Assembly (NCBI GenBank): GCA_015654615.1
Contig: JAATGN010000388.1
Location: forward strand, 1 to 46,423
DNA: 46,423 nucleotides
Direction: 5' to 3'
Origin: Rhodospirillales bacterium
Lineage (GTDB): Bacteria; Pseudomonadota; Alphaproteobacteria; Rhodospirillales; Magnetospirillaceae
Below are positions 17,098-26,437 of this stretch, one piece after another. Within the stretch, counting starts at the first letter, position 1. Every line of letters begins with the position of its first letter. The notes under the pieces were generated by a model. That model saw nothing but the letters and a program-made list of their open reading frames with translations, was not told the origin of the DNA and searched no databases. The position numbers were made by a program, and so were the translations under genes.

Positions 17098-17131
17098 CCG
17101 TGGATGCCCGGATCAAGTCCGGGCATGACGA
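17098..17131. repeat. REP-like palindrome, second of an inverted pair
   Basis: The stem ATGCCCGGA (17104-17112) pairs with TCCGGGCAT (17118-17126) around TCAAG. The flanks CGTGG and GACG are the reverse of those on the copy at 16979. Confidence 0.7.
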
Positions 17132-17328
17132 CTTTGGGGGGGGCTGCACCTGCGTGCCCGGGGTTATGCCCCGCTTACCGGGAGAGGGGCTAAGTCACTG
17201 GTGAATCTGGAATATTTGAGATATGCGAACATGATAAGCCCGCTCGCGGGGGAGGGAGGGTCCAGGCTCACCTTGAGAACCGCCGTCCCGGCGGGGCGCG
17301 GCCTTGGAAATCTCGGAATGCTGGTCTA

Positions 17329-19266
17329 ATGTCGGCGCCCATGCGGAATTTTCAAATCAATCGCGGTACCGTCGCTTTCGCGCACGACCTGGTCATGGCG
17401 GCCCTGTCCTTCCTGCTGTCGCTGTGGCTGCGCCTCGGCGACAGTCTTGGCGCGACCTGGGACGACGGGCGGCTGGCCTTCGCCACCGGCCTGTTCGTTC
17501 TGGTGGCGGCGCCGGTTTTTCTGTCGCAGCGGATGTATCGCGGCATCTGGCGCTTCGCCTCGGTCAACGACATGATCACCATCACCCGCGCCGCGACCTT
17601 GACCATCCTGGTCTTCCTGCCGGTGATGTTCCTGCTCACCCGGCTGAACGATCTGCCGCGTTCGACCCTGCTGATCAATTGGTTTGCCCTCCTGGTGCTT
17701 CTGGGCGGGCCCCGGTTCGTCTACCGCTTGCTCAAGGACCGCCGTCTCGGCGGCTTCGCCGGCGCCGGCGACCAGCGGCGCATTCCGGTGCTGGTGGTCG
17801 GAGCCGGCAACGGGGCGGACCTGTTTCTGCGCGCGACCATGCGGCCCGATGCGCAATATCGGGTGGTCGGCCTGTTGTCGGAAAGTCGCGGACGGGTCGG
17901 GCGCGGCATCCATGGCGTCGAGGTCCTGGGCACGCTCGAGCAGCTGGAAGAGGTGGTGGCCGGCCTCAAGCAGAAGGGCTCCCCCCCGGAACGGCTGATC
18001 CTTTCGGAAGACGGCGTCAATGGCGGGCTGGTCCGCCAATTGTTCGACCGGGCCGACGCGCTGGGGATGACGCTGGCCCGCCTGCCGCGCCTGACCGATC
18101 TCAAGGACGGTCTCGCCGACAAATTGGAATTGCGTCCGGTGGCGGTCGAAGATCTGCTCGGCCGGCCGCAGACGGTGCTCGACCGCGGCGCCATGCATGG
18201 GCTGATCGAAGGGCGGCGGGTGCTGGTGACCGGCGCCGGCGGCAGCATCGGCAGCGAATTGGTCCGCCAGATCGCCGAATGCGCCCCGGCGGCGGTCTGC
18301 TTGGTCGAGGCCAGCGAATTCGCCCTCTACACCATCGACCGCGAACTGTCCGAGCGCCATCCCGACCTGAGGCGCCGGGCCTTGATCGCCGACGTGCGCG
18401 ACCGCCTGCGCATCGACCAGGTGATGGCCGAGCAAAGACCCGAACTGGTCTTCCACGCCGCCGCGCTGAAGCATGTGCCGATGGTCGAGGCCAATCCGCT
18501 GGAGGGCTGCCTGACCAATGCGGTGGGGACCCGCATCGTCGCCGATTCCTGCCGGGCCCACGACGTGGCGCTGATGGTGCTGATCTCCACCGACAAGGCG
18601 GTCAATCCGACCAATGTGATGGGCGCCGCCAAGCGCATGGCGGAAATCTATTGCCAGGCGCTCGACCATCAAGCGGATGATGGAGGGGCGGGCCGGGGAC
18701 GGACCCGTTTCGTGACGGTTCGTTTCGGTAACGTATTGGGCTCCACCGGCTCCGTGGTGCCGTTGTTCCAGCGCCAATTGGCGGCTGGCGGACCGATCAC
18801 CGTGACCGATCCCGAGATGACCCGTTATTTCATGACCATCCGCGAGGCGGTCGAACTGGTCCTGCAGACCTCGGCCCTCGGTTATGGCCATCCGCAACGC
18901 TATCAGGGCAGGATCTTCGTCCTCGACATGGGCGAACCGGTGAAGATCATCCATCTGGCCCGCCAGATGATTCGCCTGGCCGGCCGGCGTCCGGATCAGG
19001 ACGTCAAGATCGTCTTCACCGGATTGCGTCCCGGCGAAAAGCTGTTCGAGGAGATCTTCCATGGCGCCGAGGCGCCGGTGCCGACCGAACGCGACGGCAT
19101 CCTGGTGGCGACGGTGCGCGCCGCCGACTATGCGCCGGTCGCCGCTTCGCTGACGGAGTTGGAGGCGGCCTGCCGCCGGCTCGATCATGCGGCGGCGATG
19201 GCCGTGCTTCATCGCCTGGTGCCGGAATATCGCGGCGCGGCGGCGACGCCGCAGTCGGTTTCGTAG
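17329..19266 (+). CDS. WbpM/CapD/FlaA1-like membrane UDP-GlcNAc 4,6-dehydratase
   Basis: The 645-residue protein has four membrane spans in the first 130 residues, a CoA-binding-like Rossmann domain near 140-280 (IPVLVVGAGNGADL), and a C-terminal SDR domain with VLVTGAGGSIGSELVRQ near 298. The active segment STDKAVNPTNVMGAAKR near 420 has Met where ordinary SDRs have Tyr, which is the normal altered triad in WbpM-type proteins. Long WbpM enzymes convert UDP-GlcNAc to UDP-4-keto-6-deoxy-GlcNAc, the precursor of QuiNAc and FucNAc. That fits the reductase and transferase at 10629-12583. The stop codon touches the next gene's ATG. Confidence 0.93.
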   Translation: MSAPMRNFQINRGTVAFAHDLVMAALSFLLSLWLRLGDSLGATWDDGRLAFATGLFVLVAAPVFLSQRMYRGIWRFASVNDMITITRAATLTILVFLPVMFLLTRLNDLPRSTLLINWFALLVLLGGPRFVYRLLKDRRLGGFAGAGDQRRIPVLVVGAGNGADLFLRATMRPDAQYRVVGLLSESRGRVGRGIHGVEVLGTLEQLEEVVAGLKQKGSPPERLILSEDGVNGGLVRQLFDRADALGMTLARLPRLTDLKDGLADKLELRPVAVEDLLGRPQTVLDRGAMHGLIEGRRVLVTGAGGSIGSELVRQIAECAPAAVCLVEASEFALYTIDRELSERHPDLRRRALIADVRDRLRIDQVMAEQRPELVFHAAALKHVPMVEANPLEGCLTNAVGTRIVADSCRAHDVALMVLISTDKAVNPTNVMGAAKRMAEIYCQALDHQADDGGAGRGRTRFVTVRFGNVLGSTGSVVPLFQRQLAAGGPITVTDPEMTRYFMTIREAVELVLQTSALGYGHPQRYQGRIFVLDMGEPVKIIHLARQMIRLAGRRPDQDVKIVFTGLRPGEKLFEEIFHGAEAPVPTERDGILVATVRAADYAPVAASLTELEAACRRLDHAAAMAVLHRLVPEYRGAAATPQSVS

Positions 19267-20736
19267 ATGGACCCGGTCAGGCTCGCCTTTGCCGCGAAAG
19301 GCGAGGCTCCGGACGCGGCGAAAAGGCTTGGCCCGCCGCTGATCTCTTTCCTGCTGATCGTGTGGCTGCTCAAGGTCGTCATGGTGCTGACGCTCGGCCC
19401 GGCGACATTTCCCGATACCAGCCTTTATCTGCATCTCGGCCGGGAGATCCTCGACAATCCCGATTGGTGGCGGGACGGGGGCTGGGGCACCGGCTTCGCG
19501 CCGGCGCCGCTGCTGCGCCCCTATGGCTATCCGCTGCTGGTGGCGGCGGCCGAGCGGTTGGCCGGATCGCAATTCGCGCTGCTGCTCGGCGTCTTCCAGG
19601 CCGGCGTGTCGGTGGCGACGATGGGGCTGTTCGTCTGGTTGGCCGACGGTCTTCTCAAGGACCGCCGTCTGCTGGCCGGCGCGACGCTTCTCTATGCCCT
19701 GTCGGGTTTTGCCCTGTTCGACATCGCCTTGCTGACGGACAGCCTCTATTCCAGCCTGTTCCTGACGGTCCTGCTGCTGCTGGGGGCGCAGATCCAGGGC
19801 AGGCTGGCGCCCGGGTTGGGAATCGCATCACTGCTCGGACTGATCTGGGCGATGTCCCTCTCCCTGCGCGACGTCGGTCTTTTCCATACGGTTCTTCCCC
19901 TGGCCGGGGTGATCGTGGCGGCCAGGCGCCATCGCCTCGGCTGGGGGCGGACCGCGATGCTGGGCGTCGGCTTTCTTCTGCCGGTCGCCCTTTTCGTTGC
20001 GGCCATCGTGGCCTGGAACCTCGATCGAACCGGTCATGCGTTCTTTTCCATCACCGGCGCGGTCAATTGGCTGTGGCCCAGCGTCAACATGACCGACCGC
20101 GGCCTGGCCGATCCGTTCGGCTGCGCCGATCTGGTCTGCCGGACGGCGCAGCGGCACGGAATCGGCAAGGGGATGGAGGGTGTCGACGGCCTGATCGAAG
20201 CCTTATGGAACGACGCCCATCTCGATCCGCTGGCCCTCGGCCATCTGACCTTTCATCATTTTCTCGACACCGTGGTCGCCCATCCCCGGGCTTTCCTGCT
20301 CACCGTCCTCGGCAATGTCCAGTTCGGCCATCTGGCCGATCTGGTCTTCAATCCCCTGGCCAATATCAACGAATTCTGCCGCTTGCATTCGGCCCTCGGC
20401 GAACGTCTCGTTCCCGGCCTCAGGGAATTGTTCCAGGGACTGCGCCATGGCGACCTTCGGATGCTGCCGGGCCTGCTGCTCTCGCTTCCGCTGGCCGGCG
20501 CGGCGCTGGCCGGACTGATCGTCTTCCTGATCGGCCCGCCGTTGGCGGCGCGGCGACGCGGCGGCGGCGATTCGACGGCCGCCATGCTGTTTTTCTGGGC
20601 CGCGACGATTCTGTTCGTCGGCAGTTACAGCGTCGTCCATCTGGAGATGCGCCATGCCATGCCGATCGTGCCCTTCATCCTTCTGGTCACCGCCTGGGCG
20701 GTCGAATCCTGGTCGCGGCCCCGCTTCCGATCCTGA
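19267..20736 (+). CDS. GT-C-fold membrane protein, putative polyprenol-sugar glycosyltransferase
   Basis: The 489-residue protein has about ten hydrophobic spans. Early in the first loop it has FPDTSLYLHLGREI, placing an Asp where GT-C enzymes keep their catalytic acid. It then has LRPYGYPLLVAA near residue 82 and LTDSLYSSLFLTVLL near 158. These are hallmarks of the ArnT/PMT-like superfamily, which uses polyprenol-phosphate sugars on the periplasmic side. The ATG follows the dehydratase stop with no gap, so translation is coupled. The donor and acceptor are unknown. Decoration of the O-antigen or of lipid A is a reasonable guess from context only. Confidence 0.7.
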   Translation: MDPVRLAFAAKGEAPDAAKRLGPPLISFLLIVWLLKVVMVLTLGPATFPDTSLYLHLGREILDNPDWWRDGGWGTGFAPAPLLRPYGYPLLVAAAERLAGSQFALLLGVFQAGVSVATMGLFVWLADGLLKDRRLLAGATLLYALSGFALFDIALLTDSLYSSLFLTVLLLLGAQIQGRLAPGLGIASLLGLIWAMSLSLRDVGLFHTVLPLAGVIVAARRHRLGWGRTAMLGVGFLLPVALFVAAIVAWNLDRTGHAFFSITGAVNWLWPSVNMTDRGLADPFGCADLVCRTAQRHGIGKGMEGVDGLIEALWNDAHLDPLALGHLTFHHFLDTVVAHPRAFLLTVLGNVQFGHLADLVFNPLANINEFCRLHSALGERLVPGLRELFQGLRHGDLRMLPGLLLSLPLAGAALAGLIVFLIGPPLAARRRGGGDSTAAMLFFWAATILFVGSYSVVHLEMRHAMPIVPFILLVTAWAVESWSRPRFRS

Positions 20737-20835
20737 TTTTCCCTATGAAAGTCACTGCCCGAGCGGTCCCGTTCGTGCTATAGAGCCGCCCAAATTCACA
20801 TCGCCAACCTTTTGCAGCCTGGGGGCAACAAACCC

Positions 20836-22413
20836 ATGGACGAACCCGTCATCCGTCGCGCCTTGATCTCGGTTTCCGACAAGGCAGGCCTGATCGACTT
20901 CGCCAAATTCCTTGCCGGCCGCGGCGTCGAACTGCTGTCCACCGGCGGTTCGGCCAAGGCGTTGCGCGATGCCGGCATTCCGGTCGTCGAAGTGTCGGAC
21001 CATACCGGATTTCCGGAAATGCTGGACGGCCGGGTCAAGACCCTGCATCCGAAGATCCATGGCGGTATCTTGGGAATCCGCGGCAATGCCCAGCACGAAG
21101 CGGCGATGGCCGCCCACGGCATCGCCCCGATCGATCTGGTGGTGGTCAATCTCTACCCCTTCGAAGCGACGGTGGCCAAGGGCGCCGCCTTCGAGGACTG
21201 CATCGAGAATATCGATATCGGCGGGCCGGCCCTGATCCGCGCCGCGGCCAAGAATCACCTGCATGTCGCCGTGGTGGTCGACGCCGCCGACTACCAGGCG
21301 GTCACCGACGCCATGATGGAAACCGGCGGCGCCACCAAACTGGACTTGCGCCGCCGCTTGGCCGCCACCGCCTATGCCCGCACCGGCGCCTATGACGCGG
21401 CGATCTCCGGGTGGTTCGCCGGCCAGTTGGGCGACGCCTTCCCGCGGCGCATCGCGATGGGCGCCGAATTGAAGCAAAGCCTGCGCTATGGCGAGAATCC
21501 GCATCAGGAAGCGGCGCTCTATCTGTCGGGCGCGGTTCGCCCCGGCGTCGCCGGGGCCGATCAGCTGCAGGGCAAGGAATTGTCCTTCAACAATATCAAC
21601 GATACCGATGCCGCCTTCGAACTGGTCGCCGAATTCGACACTCCGGCCGTGGCCATCATCAAGCATGCCAATCCCTGCGGCGTCGCCACCGGGGCGACCA
21701 TGCTCGAGGCTTACGGCAAGGCATTGTCCTGCGATCCGGTCAGCGCCTTCGGCGGCATCGTCGCGCTCAACCGTCCGCTGGACGGGCCGACGGCGGCGGA
21801 AATCGCCAAGCTGTTCACCGAAGTGGTGATCGCGCCCGAGGCCGACGCGGCGGCGCGCGCCGCCTTCGCCGCCAAGAAGAACCTGCGGCTGCTGGTCACC
21901 CACGGACTGCCCGATCCGGCCGAGAAGGCGATGACGCTTCGCTCGATCGCCGGCGGTTATCTGTTGCAAAGCCGCGATTCGGGCCGCGTCGCCTTGAGCG
22001 ATCTCAAGGTGGTCACCAGGCGCCAGCCGACGGCGGCGGAATTGGCCGATCTTTTGTTCGCCTTCCGCGTCTGCAAGCATGTCAAATCGAACGCCATCGT
22101 CTATGCCAAGCAAGGCCTTACCGTCGGCATCGGGGCCGGCCAGATGAGCCGCGTCGATTCCTCGCGCATCGCCGCCTGGAAATCCCGCGAGGCGGCCGAA
22201 AAAGCCGGGCTGGCCCAGCCGGAAACCGTGGGTTCGGTGGTGGCCTCCGACGCCTTCTTCCCTTTCGCCGACGGCCTGCTGGCCGCCGCCGAGGCCGGGG
22301 CGACGGCGGTCATCCAGCCGGGCGGGTCGATACGCGACGCCGAAGTGATCGCCGCCGCCGACCAGGCCGGGCTGGCCATGGTCTTCACCGGGATGCGGCA
22401 TTTCCGTCATTGA
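20836..22413 (+). CDS. purH: Bifunctional AICAR transformylase/IMP cyclohydrolase
   Basis: PurH performs the last two steps of IMP synthesis: formylation of AICAR with 10-formyl-tetrahydrofolate, then ring closure. The 525-residue product has the usual length. The N-terminal MGS-like cyclohydrolase domain has [13 protein letters not shown] near 35 and [15 protein letters not shown] near 65. The transformylase domain follows with [13 protein letters not shown] near 253, [10 protein letters not shown] near 275, and [14 protein letters not shown] and [11 protein letters not shown] near the C-terminus. The start at 20836 fits the family better than TTG at 20812. The gene stands alone, with an AT-richer upstream gap and a terminator-like hairpin downstream at 22628. 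Confidence 0.97.
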   Translation: MDEPVIRRALISVSDKAGLIDFAKFLAGRGVELLSTGGSAKALRDAGIPVVEVSDHTGFPEMLDGRVKTLHPKIHGGILGIRGNAQHEAAMAAHGIAPIDLVVVNLYPFEATVAKGAAFEDCIENIDIGGPALIRAAAKNHLHVAVVVDAADYQAVTDAMMETGGATKLDLRRRLAATAYARTGAYDAAISGWFAGQLGDAFPRRIAMGAELKQSLRYGENPHQEAALYLSGAVRPGVAGADQLQGKELSFNNINDTDAAFELVAEFDTPAVAIIKHANPCGVATGATMLEAYGKALSCDPVSAFGGIVALNRPLDGPTAAEIAKLFTEVVIAPEADAAARAAFAAKKNLRLLVTHGLPDPAEKAMTLRSIAGGYLLQSRDSGRVALSDLKVVTRRQPTAAELADLLFAFRVCKHVKSNAIVYAKQGLTVGIGAGQMSRVDSSRIAAWKSREAAEKAGLAQPETVGSVVASDAFFPFADGLLAAAEAGATAVIQPGGSIRDAEVIAAADQAGLAMVFTGMRHFRH

Positions 22414-22546
22414 GCCGCCATTCGTCGTCCGGCCGGGGGCGTTGTCCGTCCTCGGCCGACGATGCCTCGTCAGGCTTGTCCTTCGGTTCGGCCTGGCCGG
22501 AGGAAATTTGTCCGGCCGGTCCGGTGACGACGTCGAAATAGAACAT
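22385..22546 (-). CDS. Possible small acidic protein, antisense to the purH end
   Basis: A 53-residue frame opens with [12 protein letters not shown] and is otherwise rich in Asp, Glu, Pro and Arg. Its only strong support is a GGAG site nine bases before the ATG at 22546. It overlaps the last 29 bases of purH on the opposite strand. No family is recognised, and the composition could be a by-product of GC-rich non-coding DNA. Confidence 0.3.
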   Translation of the reverse strand: MFYFDVVTGPAGQISSGQAEPKDKPDEASSAEDGQRPRPDDEWRLNDGNAASR

Positions 22547-22627
22547 GATCAAAGTCTCCTGGGTCAAGGAGACCGCCCCTTGCGAGAGATCGGCGTTCGA
22601 ATGGCGATAAGGGCCAAAAACGACGAA

Positions 22628-22657
22628 AGCCGCCTCACTTTGGGCGGCTCCGGTTTT
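22628..22657 (+). terminator. Probable intrinsic terminator downstream of purH
   Basis: The stem AGCCGCC (22628-22634) pairs with GGCGGCT (22643-22649) around an eight-base loop. A TTTTT run follows four bases later. It lies 215 bp beyond the purH stop and is the first good terminator shape on the plus strand. Confidence 0.6.
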
Positions 22658-22843
22658 TCACGCGATCGATGCAGAAATCCCTATGCCGCCAGGCGATACC
22701 GGCGGTACCAAAATCGTGAGGTGAGGGGGCGGGGCGTCTGCATAACGGCGCCAAGCATAGATCCGCCCGGCCGGTCGGGGCAAGGGAATTGACGCGGCCG
22801 TGAGCGTACCGGAGGTGTTCGGCAGGACCAATCGGCTGTGGCG

Positions 22844-22988
22844 ACACGGACGGACCCGGATAAACACCGATAGCGCCGCAGGCAGTCTTCGACCGCGCCA
22901 AGCGATGTGGGACCAAAGATCGCGAAGAGACTGCGGCGCATTTCTATCGGTGTTTATCTGCGCCCATCTGCGTTCATCTGTGTTCCTA
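22844..22988. repeat. Composite intergenic element E3
   Basis: The left arm (22844-22873) contains ACACGGACGG and ATAAACACCG units. The core at 22874-22944 is the reverse complement of the E1/E2 core (GCGCCGCAGGCAGTC at its left). The right arm (22945-22988) has four 10-base units of the TCTGCGTTCA type. The outer arms are inverted relative to each other, so the element could fold into a long hairpin. Confidence 0.75.
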
Positions 22989-23049
22989 ATGACGTGCCGT
23001 GAACAGTGGTGGGATAGAGTCCCACCTCGCCGGCTGGAGGGATTTCAGA

Positions 23050-23205
23050 GAACACAGATGAACGCAGATAGGCACAGATGGGCACAGATAAACACCGATA
23101 GCGCCGCATTCTAACCTTTCTTACCCGCCTTCGGTTGGGAGAAGGAAGGCATGCCTGCGGCGCATGTCCGTGTCCGTCCGTGGCCGTCCGGGTCCGTCCG
23201 TGTTG
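23050..23205. repeat. Composite intergenic element E4
   Basis: The left arm (23050-23101) has five units of the ACACAGATGA type at 10-base spacing. The core (23102-23164) begins GCGCCGCA and ends ATGCCTGCGGCGC. The right arm (23165-23205) is built of TGTCCGTGTCCG-like units. Its left arm is the reverse complement of the right arm of E3, so the two elements face each other. Confidence 0.7.
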
Positions 23206-23287
23206 CCGAATGCCGGATCGGGGTATCGCAGGTGGTCGGAGGGACAGGATCCTTGGCGCCCCGGCGGTTCCTCATTTTCGATCGTTC

Positions 23288-24367
23288 TCAACGGAAGTCC
23301 GCCAGTTTCACCAGGGCCAGGCTGAACAGCGCGATGAACAGCCAGGACGCGGCGCCCAGCAGCAGGGGCTTCAGTCCCTTGGCCTTCAGTTTGCGGATGT
23401 CGGTTTCCAGGCCCATGGCGGCCAGCGCCACCGAAAGCAGGAAGGTGGTGAGCTGGACGATCCAGCCTTTCGGCGCGGCCGGGAGGACGACGAGGCTGTT
23501 GACCCCGACCAGCGCCACGAAGCCCAGCACGAACCAGGGCATCGGCGGTTTCCGGCGCAGATGGCCGTGGGCGTGCGCCACCCGCCGCCGCGCGCTGTAA
23601 AGACCGAGGGCGATCACCATCGGCGCCAGCAGCATGACCCGGCTCAGTTTGGCGATGGTGCCGAAGTCGCCCGCCTCGCGGCCGTCCTGGAAGGTCGCCG
23701 CGACGACCTGGGCGATCTCATGGATCGAGGCTCCGGCCCACAGGCCGTAGCCATGCGGGTCGAGATGCAGCAGCGCCGGCAGGACCGGATAGAGGAACAT
23801 CGAAATCGAACCGAAGACGGTGACGCAGGCGACCGCATAGGCGACATCCTCGTCGGGGGCCTCGGTCACCGTGTTGGTGGCGATCACCGCCGAAGCGCCG
23901 CAGATCGAGGTGCCGGCGGCGATCAGTTCGACCAGTTTGGGCTCGACTCCGATGACCCGGCCGAACCATTGGGTAAAGAGAAAGGTGGCGACCAGGGTGA
24001 GGGCGATGATGCCGAGGCCGGCGGCGCCGACCGCGGCCACTTGCGAGGCCGTCAGCTGCAGGCCGAGCAGGATGATGGCCAGGCGCAGGATCTTGCGCAG
24101 ACTGAAGGCGATGCCCGCCTTGGCCCGACGCGGGGTGCCGACGACATTGTGGAATGCCAGGCCGATGACGATGGCCAGGATCATCGGGCTGAAGGTGGCG
24201 ACGCCGGGAACGGTCCGGAGCGCGAAGGACAGGCCGGCGATCAATCCGGTCAGCAGCAGGCCCGGCCAGAGCGTCGTCCCGGCCAGCGGCGGATGCTCGT
24301 GTCCGGGCGCCGGGGGAAGGAGGGGATGGGTGGTTCCGCTCGCCGATAGGGCTTCGATCGTCGTCAT
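23288..24367 (-). CDS. yeiH: YeiH/UPF0324 family putative sulfate exporter
   Basis: The 359-residue inner-membrane protein has about ten spans and the family features [16 protein letters not shown] near 59, [23 protein letters not shown] near 83 (by position), [16 protein letters not shown] near 150 and [15 protein letters not shown] near 208. The family is annotated as putative sulfate exporters in the PSE group; the substrate is not proven for most members. No LysR-type regulator, often found beside yeiH, is present here. The 137-bp upstream gap is AT-rich with a TATAAT box on the minus strand, so the gene probably has its own promoter. Confidence 0.9.
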   Translation of the reverse strand: MTTIEALSASGTTHPLLPPAPGHEHPPLAGTTLWPGLLLTGLIAGLSFALRTVPGVATFSPMILAIVIGLAFHNVVGTPRRAKAGIAFSLRKILRLAIILLGLQLTASQVAAVGAAGLGIIALTLVATFLFTQWFGRVIGVEPKLVELIAAGTSICGASAVIATNTVTEAPDEDVAYAVACVTVFGSISMFLYPVLPALLHLDPHGYGLWAGASIHEIAQVVAATFQDGREAGDFGTIAKLSRVMLLAPMVIALGLYSARRRVAHAHGHLRRKPPMPWFVLGFVALVGVNSLVVLPAAPKGWIVQLTTFLLSVALAAMGLETDIRKLKAKGLKPLLLGAASWLFIALFSLALVKLADFR

Positions 24368-24476
24368 GGGAAATGGCCTGCGGTAAAGGATGCCGCATCA
24401 TTTGGCCCTCGGACGACCGATCGGTCCAATTCATTATATGTGTACTTATGATCGATTAATTTTGTTGTTTGCCGCG

Positions 24477-24499
24477 CATGGCCCGCGCCGCGGGTCATG
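24477..24499 (-). terminator. Palindromic hairpin after the CLC gene
   Basis: CCCGCG (24482-24487) pairs with CGCGGG (24489-24494), flanked by CATG on both sides. It lies five bases beyond the stop of the minus-strand CLC gene. There is no T-tract, so termination is plausible but not certain. Confidence 0.4.
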
Positions 24500-24504
24500 A
24501 TCCC

Positions 24505-26340
24505 TCATTCGGAGCGCGACGGTCCGATGCCGAACAAATCGGGGACGCCGAGTTCGGAACTGCGCCGATGTTCGAGGGCCTGGGCGTAACGGCGCAGGGC
24601 ATAAGCCTCGGTCAGATAACCGACGACACGCCGATCGTCCTCGCCGGCCAGCACCGGCAGGGCCTCGGCCTCGGCCTGGGCGAAGCCGGAGATGGCGCTC
24701 CTCACGTTCTGCGTGGGCAGCAGGAAATGCCGGCTGCCCGTGGCCAAATCGCCGGCCACCAATCCGGCCGCGGCGGCGTCGAGGTCCGTATCGTGCGCCG
24801 TGGCGACATCGATCTGCCCTGCGTAATGCTCCGCCGCGTCGACGGTGAAAACGCGGTTGCGCGAACCCAAGGGCACGATTTCGCGCAGGCGCAGCAAAGG
24901 CACGTCCTGCCGCACCGTCCTGGGGTCGCCCCGCATCATCCGGCCGACCGTCAATTCGGAGACCCAGCCGACGTCATAGGCCCCGCGGATCGAAACGCCG
25001 CGCTGATGGAATCGCCAGGTCGAGAAGGAATAGCCGAAGGCGTAGCGGGTCATGATCGAGGCCGTCACCACCCCGGACAGCACGCACAGGGTGACCTGGA
25101 AATCGCCGGTCACTTCCAGCACCAGCAGCACCATGGTCAGGGGGGCGCCGACGATGGAGGCGGCGACCGATCCCATGCCGACCAGCATGAACACCGTCTG
25201 ATGCTGCAGTCCCCAAGCGCCCAGCAGGGTGAAGATCTTGGCGAGGACGCCGCCGAACAGGCAGCCGAGAAACAGCGACGAACTGAACAGTCCGCCCCGG
25301 AAGCCGGCCCCGATCGACAGCGCCGAGGCGATCATCTTGGCCAGCAGAAGGCCGCACAACAGGCCGAAGGCCGGCGTGTCGGAAAACAGGTTCTGGATAC
25401 CGCCGTGCCCACTGCCCAGAACTTGCGGAAAGGCCACCGCCAGCGCGCTCAAGATGACCCCGCCGATGGTCGGACGCAGCCAATCGGGGGTGGGCAGGCG
25501 GCGCAGGCCGGCCTCGCACCAGCCCACCATTTTCATCGTGGCGATCCCGACGCCGCCGCCGGCCAGGCCCAGCAACCCGAACAGCGGATATTCCCACTGA
25601 TCGACCACCAGGCCCGGCGTCGTCACGAAAAAAATCGGGGCGCCGCCGACGATGCCGCGCATCACCAGGGTGCCGGTCAGCGCGGCCATCGCCACCTGGG
25701 CCAGGGTCGCCGTGCTGTAGCTGCCGAGAATCAGCTCATAGGCGTAGAAGGCTCCGGCCAAAGGCGCATTGAAGGCGGCGGCGATGGCGGCGGCCGAGCC
25801 GGCGGCGACGAAGACGCGCAGGTCGACGCGCCGCAGATGGAGAAATTGCCCGGCCAGGGACAACAGCCCCGAACCCAGTTGCGTATAGGCCGCCTCCATG
25901 CCGACCGAGGCGCCGGCCGCATTGGAAATCAGGGTGGAGAGGGCGAGGCGCAGGCTGTCGGCCAGCGACATGCGGCCGCCGTAAAGGGCGTTGGCTTCGA
26001 CCGGGTCGACGATGACCTGGCGGGAGCGCATCTTCCGGCCGAGAAGCGCCAGCAGGCCGAGGATCAGTCCGCCGAGGGCCGGAACACAGGCCAGCCGAAG
26101 CGGATCGATGCCTTGCCCGCTGCTGAGATAGGCGCCTTCGGCCAGGCCGAAATCATAGATATGCAGCCGGTTCACCGACAGGTGGAGGGCCACCACCACC
26201 AGACCGACGATCGCTCCCAGCGGGGCGCAGAGGAGGAAGAGGGCCGGTTCGCTGTTGCGCAGGGTGTGCCGATTGACCAGGGCATCGACGCCGCGCCACC
26301 AGCGGGGTGCTCTCGTTGCCTCTCGATCGTGCTGGTCCAT
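24505..26340 (-). CDS. CLC-family chloride channel/antiporter with C-terminal CBS domains
   Basis: The 611-residue protein has the CLC membrane domain to about residue 440 and a CBS-type pair after it, to about 595. The gating glutamate is present in GASVGMEAAYTQLGSG (Glu149), as are FNAPLAGAFYAYEL (190-203) and GAGFRGGLFSSSLFLG near 345. The GSGIP selectivity motif of E. coli CLC is not found at its expected place. The second internal glutamate (Glu203 in E. coli) is Leu here. Such changes are common among CLC subtypes that are not classical H+/Cl- exchangers. The CBS domains suggest nucleotide control. The gene sits between yeiH and pmtA, all read leftward. Confidence 0.9.
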   Translation of the reverse strand: MDQHDREATRAPRWWRGVDALVNRHTLRNSEPALFLLCAPLGAIVGLVVVALHLSVNRLHIYDFGLAEGAYLSSGQGIDPLRLACVPALGGLILGLLALLGRKMRSRQVIVDPVEANALYGGRMSLADSLRLALSTLISNAAGASVGMEAAYTQLGSGLLSLAGQFLHLRRVDLRVFVAAGSAAAIAAAFNAPLAGAFYAYELILGSYSTATLAQVAMAALTGTLVMRGIVGGAPIFFVTTPGLVVDQWEYPLFGLLGLAGGGVGIATMKMVGWCEAGLRRLPTPDWLRPTIGGVILSALAVAFPQVLGSGHGGIQNLFSDTPAFGLLCGLLLAKMIASALSIGAGFRGGLFSSSLFLGCLFGGVLAKIFTLLGAWGLQHQTVFMLVGMGSVAASIVGAPLTMVLLVLEVTGDFQVTLCVLSGVVTASIMTRYAFGYSFSTWRFHQRGVSIRGAYDVGWVSELTVGRMMRGDPRTVRQDVPLLRLREIVPLGSRNRVFTVDAAEHYAGQIDVATAHDTDLDAAAAGLVAGDLATGSRHFLLPTQNVRSAISGFAQAEAEALPVLAGEDDRRVVGYLTEAYALRRYAQALEHRRSSELGVPDLFGIGPSRSE

Positions 26341-26437
26341 GAGGAGCGCCCCGCAGGCTTCGGCCGTTACAAAAATGGGCCTTTCACCGTGGCAAGTCCA
26401 TTGGTCGATGGGGGCGGGGTCCGTGGATCGGCCGGGC

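Larger units (their letters stand above)
16901..17328. other. Gene-free gap with REP-like palindromes
   Basis: No gene is supported in these 428 bp between the ligase-family gene and the dehydratase gene. The gap holds two REP-like palindromes (16982-17004 and 17104-17126) in opposite orientation and GC-rich CCCGCCTGCGGGAGAGGG-type repeats near 16912 and 17170. The end near 17200-17250 is AT-richer (GGAATATTTGAGATATG) and is the likely promoter zone for the dehydratase gene. Confidence 0.6.
22658..23287. other. Gene-free gap between purH and yeiH carrying two repeats
   Basis: No gene is supported over about 630 bp. The gap is occupied by composite elements E3 and E4. Between them is a spacer with the palindrome GTGGGA-TAGAG-TCCCAC near 23013-23029, which resembles the module at 10330-10360. 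purH and yeiH converge here. Confidence 0.65.

Noticed and set aside
20812-20835. TTG at 20812 as the purH start
   Set aside because: The extra eight residues are not part of the family; ATG at 20836 gives the normal length.
23135-24349. A 404-residue plus-strand open frame opposite yeiH
   Set aside because: It starts within repeat E4 and continues as a charged, motif-free shadow of yeiH.
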